NCBI RefSeq assembly: GCF_017315755.1
Contig: NZ_JAFLRJ010000252.1
Coordinates: 1 to 43,830 of the forward strand
Reading direction: 5' to 3'
Origin: Streptomyces beijiangensis
Lineage (GTDB): Bacteria > Actinomycetota > Actinomycetes > Streptomycetales > Streptomycetaceae
Length of the DNA: 43,830 nucleotides
A program made the translations under genes and the position numbers. The notes under the pieces are model-generated. The model was not told the origin of the DNA and made no database searches. It saw only the letters and a list, made by a program, of their open reading frames with translations. Positions 40,999-43,830 of this stretch are shown piece by piece; position 1 is the stretch's first letter; every line of letters begins with the position of its first letter.

Positions 40999-42188
40999 CG
41001 GGCGGCCTTCTCCGCGGCCTTCCCGGCGGCCTGGAGGGGCAGCGGCAGCGTGACCGCGACAGCCGTGCCCTGGCCCGGCGCGGACTCGACCGTGAAGGTG
41101 CCGCCCAGCGACTCGGCGCGCGAGCGCATCGCGGGGAGCCCGAAACCGCCGTCGCCCGCCGGGACGTACGAAGGGTCGAAGCCCCGGCCGTCGTCGACCA
41201 CGTCGAGGGCCACCGCCGTGTCCATGAAGCTCAGGGTGATCTCGGCGCGGCCGGCCCCCGCATGGCGGACGGTGTTGGACAGCGCCGACTGGGCGATCCG
41301 CAACAGCGCCACGTCGTACGGGGTGGGCAGAGCCACCGGCGTACCGCTCGCGGAGAAGCGGGCGCCAGGCGTACGCGACGACAGCCGCGCCAGCGCCCCG
41401 GAGAGCGATCCGTGCTCCAGGTCGGGCGGCGAGAGCTCCCGTACGAACCGCCGCGCCTCGGCCAGATTGTCCTGCGCCGCCTGTCGGGCCTGCTCGATGT
41501 GGGCGGCGGCCGGGGCGCCGTCGGGCAGGGTCCGCCCCGCGGCGCGCAGCAGCAGCTGGATGGAGGAGAGGCCCTGGGCGAGGGTGTCGTGGATCTCGCG
41601 GGCCAGGCGCTCGCGCTCGGCGAGCGTGCCCGCCGTCCGTTCGGCGGCGGCGAGCTCGGCCCGGGTGGCGATCAGCTCGTCGATGAGCCTGCGCCGTCGC
41701 TCGCTCTCCCGGTAGAGCGCCTGATAGCCGAGCACGGTTGCCACGGCGACCGCCGCACCGAGCAGCGGCCCTATGAACGCGCCCGGGTTCAGCGGCCCGC
41801 CGTGCAGTACGTAACCGGCGATCGCGGCCCCCGCCGTGGCAGCCACCGAGGGCAGCGCCCAGCGCGGCGGCAGCAGGTGCAGCTGCAGGAAGTAGAGGGG
41901 GAAGGCGGTCCACAGACCGTCGGGGGAGAGGACCAGCAGCACCAGCCAGGCGGCGCCCAGCGCCCCGAGCCAGACGGCCGCCGCGGTGCGCGAGGTCCGT
42001 ACGGAAGGCAGGGCGGCGCCCAGCGCGTAGATCCCGCCGACCGCGGCGGCGGCCACCACCACGGCGGGGGCGTCCGGGGCGTGGTCGGTGAGCGCACGGG
42101 CTGCGGCCAGCGCGAGCAGCCCCGCCATCAGCAGGTGCAGACAGATGCGCAGGGCGCCCAGGGCCGGGGTGAGGGAACGTGGATCCAT
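40995..42188 (-). CDS. DesK/NarX-type sensor histidine kinase
   Basis: The 397-residue protein has about five or six N-terminal membrane segments (residues 10-165) with almost no extracellular loop. A coiled stretch follows, then a HisKA_3 dimerisation domain with the phospho-histidine H200 in EREIHDTLAQGLSS (preceded by LAR). The C-terminal ATPase domain shows DDGRGFDP and GFGLPAMRSRAESLGG. Such intramembrane kinases often sense cell-envelope stress or peptide antibiotics through a linked ABC transporter, and one is divergently encoded 136 bases away. ATG 42188 is the start of the first helix region. Confidence 0.93.
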   Translation of the reverse strand: MDPRSLTPALGALRICLHLLMAGLLALAAARALTDHAPDAPAVVVAAAAVGGIYALGAALPSVRTSRTAAAVWLGALGAAWLVLLVLSPDGLWTAFPLYFLQLHLLPPRWALPSVAATAGAAIAGYVLHGGPLNPGAFIGPLLGAAVAVATVLGYQALYRESERRRRLIDELIATRAELAAAERTAGTLAERERLAREIHDTLAQGLSSIQLLLRAAGRTLPDGAPAAAHIEQARQAAQDNLAEARRFVRELSPPDLEHGSLSGALARLSSRTPGARFSASGTPVALPTPYDVALLRIAQSALSNTVRHAGAGRAEITLSFMDTAVALDVVDDGRGFDPSYVPAGDGGFGLPAMRSRAESLGGTFTVESAPGQGTAVAVTLPLPLQAAGKAAEKAAR

Positions 42189-42323
42189 GACCCGTCCAGC
42201 GTAGGCGGACCGGCACGGCGAACGGTCAACCGAAAGGTTGATTGCGGACTCCGCCTTTTGATCCGGACACGGCCATCCGAGGCGCGATGCCCCGCGGACC
42301 CCTCGCCCAGCAGGGTGGGGACC

Positions 42324-43373
42324 ATGTTCGTCGCATGGAGAGATCTGAGATTCGCCCGGGGCAGGTTTGCCCTGATGGGCGCGGTGATTGTGCTCATCAC
42401 ACTGCTGGTCGGGCTGCTGTCCGGACTGACGGCGGGGCTGGCCAAGGACAACACCTCGGCCGTCACCGGACTGTCCGCATCGGCGGACCACCTGGCCTTC
42501 GCCGCGCCCCCGTCCGGACAGTCGGCGTCCTTCGCCGGCTCGCAGCTGGCACCCCGTGCCTGGCACGAGTGGGCGGGGCGGCCGGGGGTGAGGAGCGCGG
42601 AGCCGATCGCGATCTCGACGCTCAACGCGGCCTCGGGCGATCGTACGGCCGCGGTCACTGAGTTCGCCGTACGGGACGGATCCGGACCCGCGCCGGAGCC
42701 CCCGGGCCCGGAGGGTGTGGTGCTCTCCACCGGGGCCGCGAAGGACCTGGGCGCGGCGGCCGGGGACACGGTCGAGCTGTCGGGGCGGCGGCTGGAGGTG
42801 ACCGCGGTGGTGGGCGAGGACTCGTACAGCCACACCCCCGTCGTCTGGACCGCGCTCGCCGACGGCCGCAGCGCGACGGTCGTGGCGCTGGCCACGGACG
42901 ACGGCGCGGATCTCGCGGCGGGCGACCGGGCGGCCGGCACCCGGACGCTCTCGCTGGACGGATCCCTCGCGGCGCTCCCCTCGTACCAGGCGGAGAACGG
43001 CTCCCTCCAGCTGATGCGCGGATTCCTCTTCGCGATCTCGGCCCTGGTCATAGGGGCGTTCTTCACGGTCTGGACGATCCAGCGCAGTGGCGACATCGCG
43101 GTGCTCAAGGCGCTGGGCGCGTCGACCCCGTATCTGCTGCGCGACGCACTCGGCCAGGCGGTGCTGATGCTGACGGCCGGGACGCTGCTGGGCACCGGGC
43201 TCGCGGCGGGGGTCGGCGCGCTGGTCCCCGCGGACGTTCCTTTCGTACTCGATCCGCTCACCGCTCTCGCCCCTGCCGCCGTGCTGGTCGGCCTCGGTGC
43301 GGTCGGCGCGGGTCTCTCCGTACGGCGGATCACCGCCGTCGATCCGCTGACTGCCCTGGGAAGTGCGCGATGA
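42324..43373 (+). CDS. FtsX/MacB-type ABC transporter permease
   Basis: The 349-residue protein has one N-terminal membrane helix (FALMGAVIVLITLLVGLLSGL, 15-35), a long extracytoplasmic domain (about 40-220), and three C-terminal helices. The FtsX signature is TVWTIQRSGDIAVLKALGAS. It matches the actinobacterial permeases paired with MacB-like ATPases in peptide or drug efflux. ATG 42324 has GGGTGGGG upstream. The stop overlaps the ATPase start (ATGA). It diverges from the two-component system. Confidence 0.92.
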   Translation: MFVAWRDLRFARGRFALMGAVIVLITLLVGLLSGLTAGLAKDNTSAVTGLSASADHLAFAAPPSGQSASFAGSQLAPRAWHEWAGRPGVRSAEPIAISTLNAASGDRTAAVTEFAVRDGSGPAPEPPGPEGVVLSTGAAKDLGAAAGDTVELSGRRLEVTAVVGEDSYSHTPVVWTALADGRSATVVALATDDGADLAAGDRAAGTRTLSLDGSLAALPSYQAENGSLQLMRGFLFAISALVIGAFFTVWTIQRSGDIAVLKALGASTPYLLRDALGQAVLMLTAGTLLGTGLAAGVGALVPADVPFVLDPLTALAPAAVLVGLGAVGAGLSVRRITAVDPLTALGSAR

Positions 43374-43830
43374 ACTCCGCGATGAACTCCGCGAATCTGC
43401 TCCTCGACGACGTCACCCTGACCTATCGCGACGGCGAGGGACGCCTCACCGCGCTGGACGCGGTGTCCCTGGACGTGCCGGCCGGATCGCTCACGGCGGT
43501 GGTCGGACCCTCGGGCTCGGGCAAGTCGAGCCTCCTCGCGGTGGCGGCGACGCTGGTCGCACCGGACCGGGGGAGGGTGGTCGTCGGCGGTACGGACACG
43601 GGGCCGCTGAGCCGTGCGGACAAGGCGGAGCTGCGGCGTTCGCGGATCGGGATCGTCTTCCAGCAGCCGAATCTGCTGCCCTCGCTGACGGCGGTCGAAC
43701 AACTGCAGTTGATGGCACATCTCTCCGGCCGTCCGGTACGCCAAGTCCGTGACCGTGCAAGGGAGTTGTTGGCAGCTGTTGGCCTGAAGGACAAGGCGGA
43801 CCGGCGCCCGCACCAGCTCTCCGGCGGCCA
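43370..43830 (+). CDS. MacB/LolD-type ABC transporter ATP-binding protein (3' end missing)
   Basis: About 153 residues are visible before the right edge. The Walker A motif is VVGPSGSGKSSLLAVAATL, the Q-loop IGIVFQQPNLLPSLTAVEQL, and the signature LSGG falls at the very end, so Walker B and the rest are outside. LDAVSLDVPAGSLTAVVG is typical of the LolD/MacB group. ATG 43370 overlaps the permease stop. The first 12 bases (ATGAACTCCGCG) are directly repeated, giving a second in-frame ATG at 43382. Confidence 0.93.
   Translation, partial: MNSAMNSANLLLDDVTLTYRDGEGRLTALDAVSLDVPAGSLTAVVGPSGSGKSSLLAVAATLVAPDRGRVVVGGTDTGPLSRADKAELRRSRIGIVFQQPNLLPSLTAVEQLQLMAHLSGRPVRQVRDRARELLAAVGLKDKADRRPHQLSGG

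Noticed and set aside
41262..42323. N-terminal extension of the FtsX-type permease
   Set aside because: The frame is open through the antisense of the histidine kinase gene, but the permease family sequence begins at ATG 42324.

Overview
The window looks like a stretch of a Streptomyces chromosome. GC content is very high, GTG starts are frequent, ATGA-type overlaps couple many genes, and several secreted enzymes carry twin-arginine (Tat) leaders. The gene families present are typical of the genus: DUF5955, TIGR04222, TIGR03086, a GH46 chitosanase and an AllR-style purine regulon. I saw no tRNA, rRNA, CRISPR array, prophage or transposase.

Layout. (1) 1-545: the 5' part of a leftward zinc-ribbon gene, then the gcl promoter. 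(2) 546-2336: glyoxylate carboligase. (3) 2403-10289: a leftward six-gene catabolic operon of unknown substrate (LacI-type regulator, FAD oxidoreductase, HyuA-like ATP-dependent hydrolase, small HExxH protein, GntP/CitM-type permease, Tat-exported beta-propeller protein). (4) 10474-12233: a TIGR04222 protein, a GNAT acetyltransferase and a repeat-rich gene-free stretch. (5) 12234-22934: the purine and glyoxylate block. Leftward are hydroxypyruvate isomerase, tartronate semialdehyde reductase and catalase. Rightward are a thiamine-binding-like protein, a DauR-type HTH protein, OHCU decarboxylase, HIU hydrolase, uricase, a purine permease, 8-oxoguanine deaminase and a second purine permease. (6) 23029-30937: polysaccharide enzymes (GH46 chitosanase, GH13 alpha-glucosidase, PL8 lyase) with a DeoR/LacI hybrid regulator and an unusual phosphodiesterase-HAD fusion. 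(7) 31060-37032: a disrupted TMEM175-type channel gene, an alpha/beta hydrolase, a TetR-P450 pair, a hypothetical protein, a TIGR03086 protein, a GNAT and a secreted lytic transglycosylase. (8) 37356-39858: malate synthase and a MocA-like molybdopterin cytidylyltransferase. (9) 40041-43830: DUF5955, a NarL/DesK two-component system, and a FtsX/MacB ABC exporter cut by the right edge.

How they fit. 8-Oxoguanine deaminase makes urate. Uricase, HIU hydrolase and OHCU decarboxylase turn urate into S-allantoin, and catalase removes the peroxide made by uricase. Allantoin breakdown (genes not in this window) yields glyoxylate. Gcl, hydroxypyruvate isomerase and tartronate semialdehyde reductase carry glyoxylate to glycerate, and malate synthase condenses it with acetyl-CoA. 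MocA fits cofactor supply for xanthine dehydrogenase.

The promoters support one regulon with two operator types. TTCC-N7-GGAA sites lie at gcl, hyi and aceB. A second inverted repeat, TCAAC-N5-GTTGA, lies at the catalase, OHCU decarboxylase and aceB promoters. The aceB promoter carries both, interlocked with its -35 and -10 boxes.

The least explained parts are the LacI-HyuA-HExxH operon, the HTH protein beside the urate operon, the phosphodiesterase-HAD fusion, and small palindromic elements inserted in two coding sequences.
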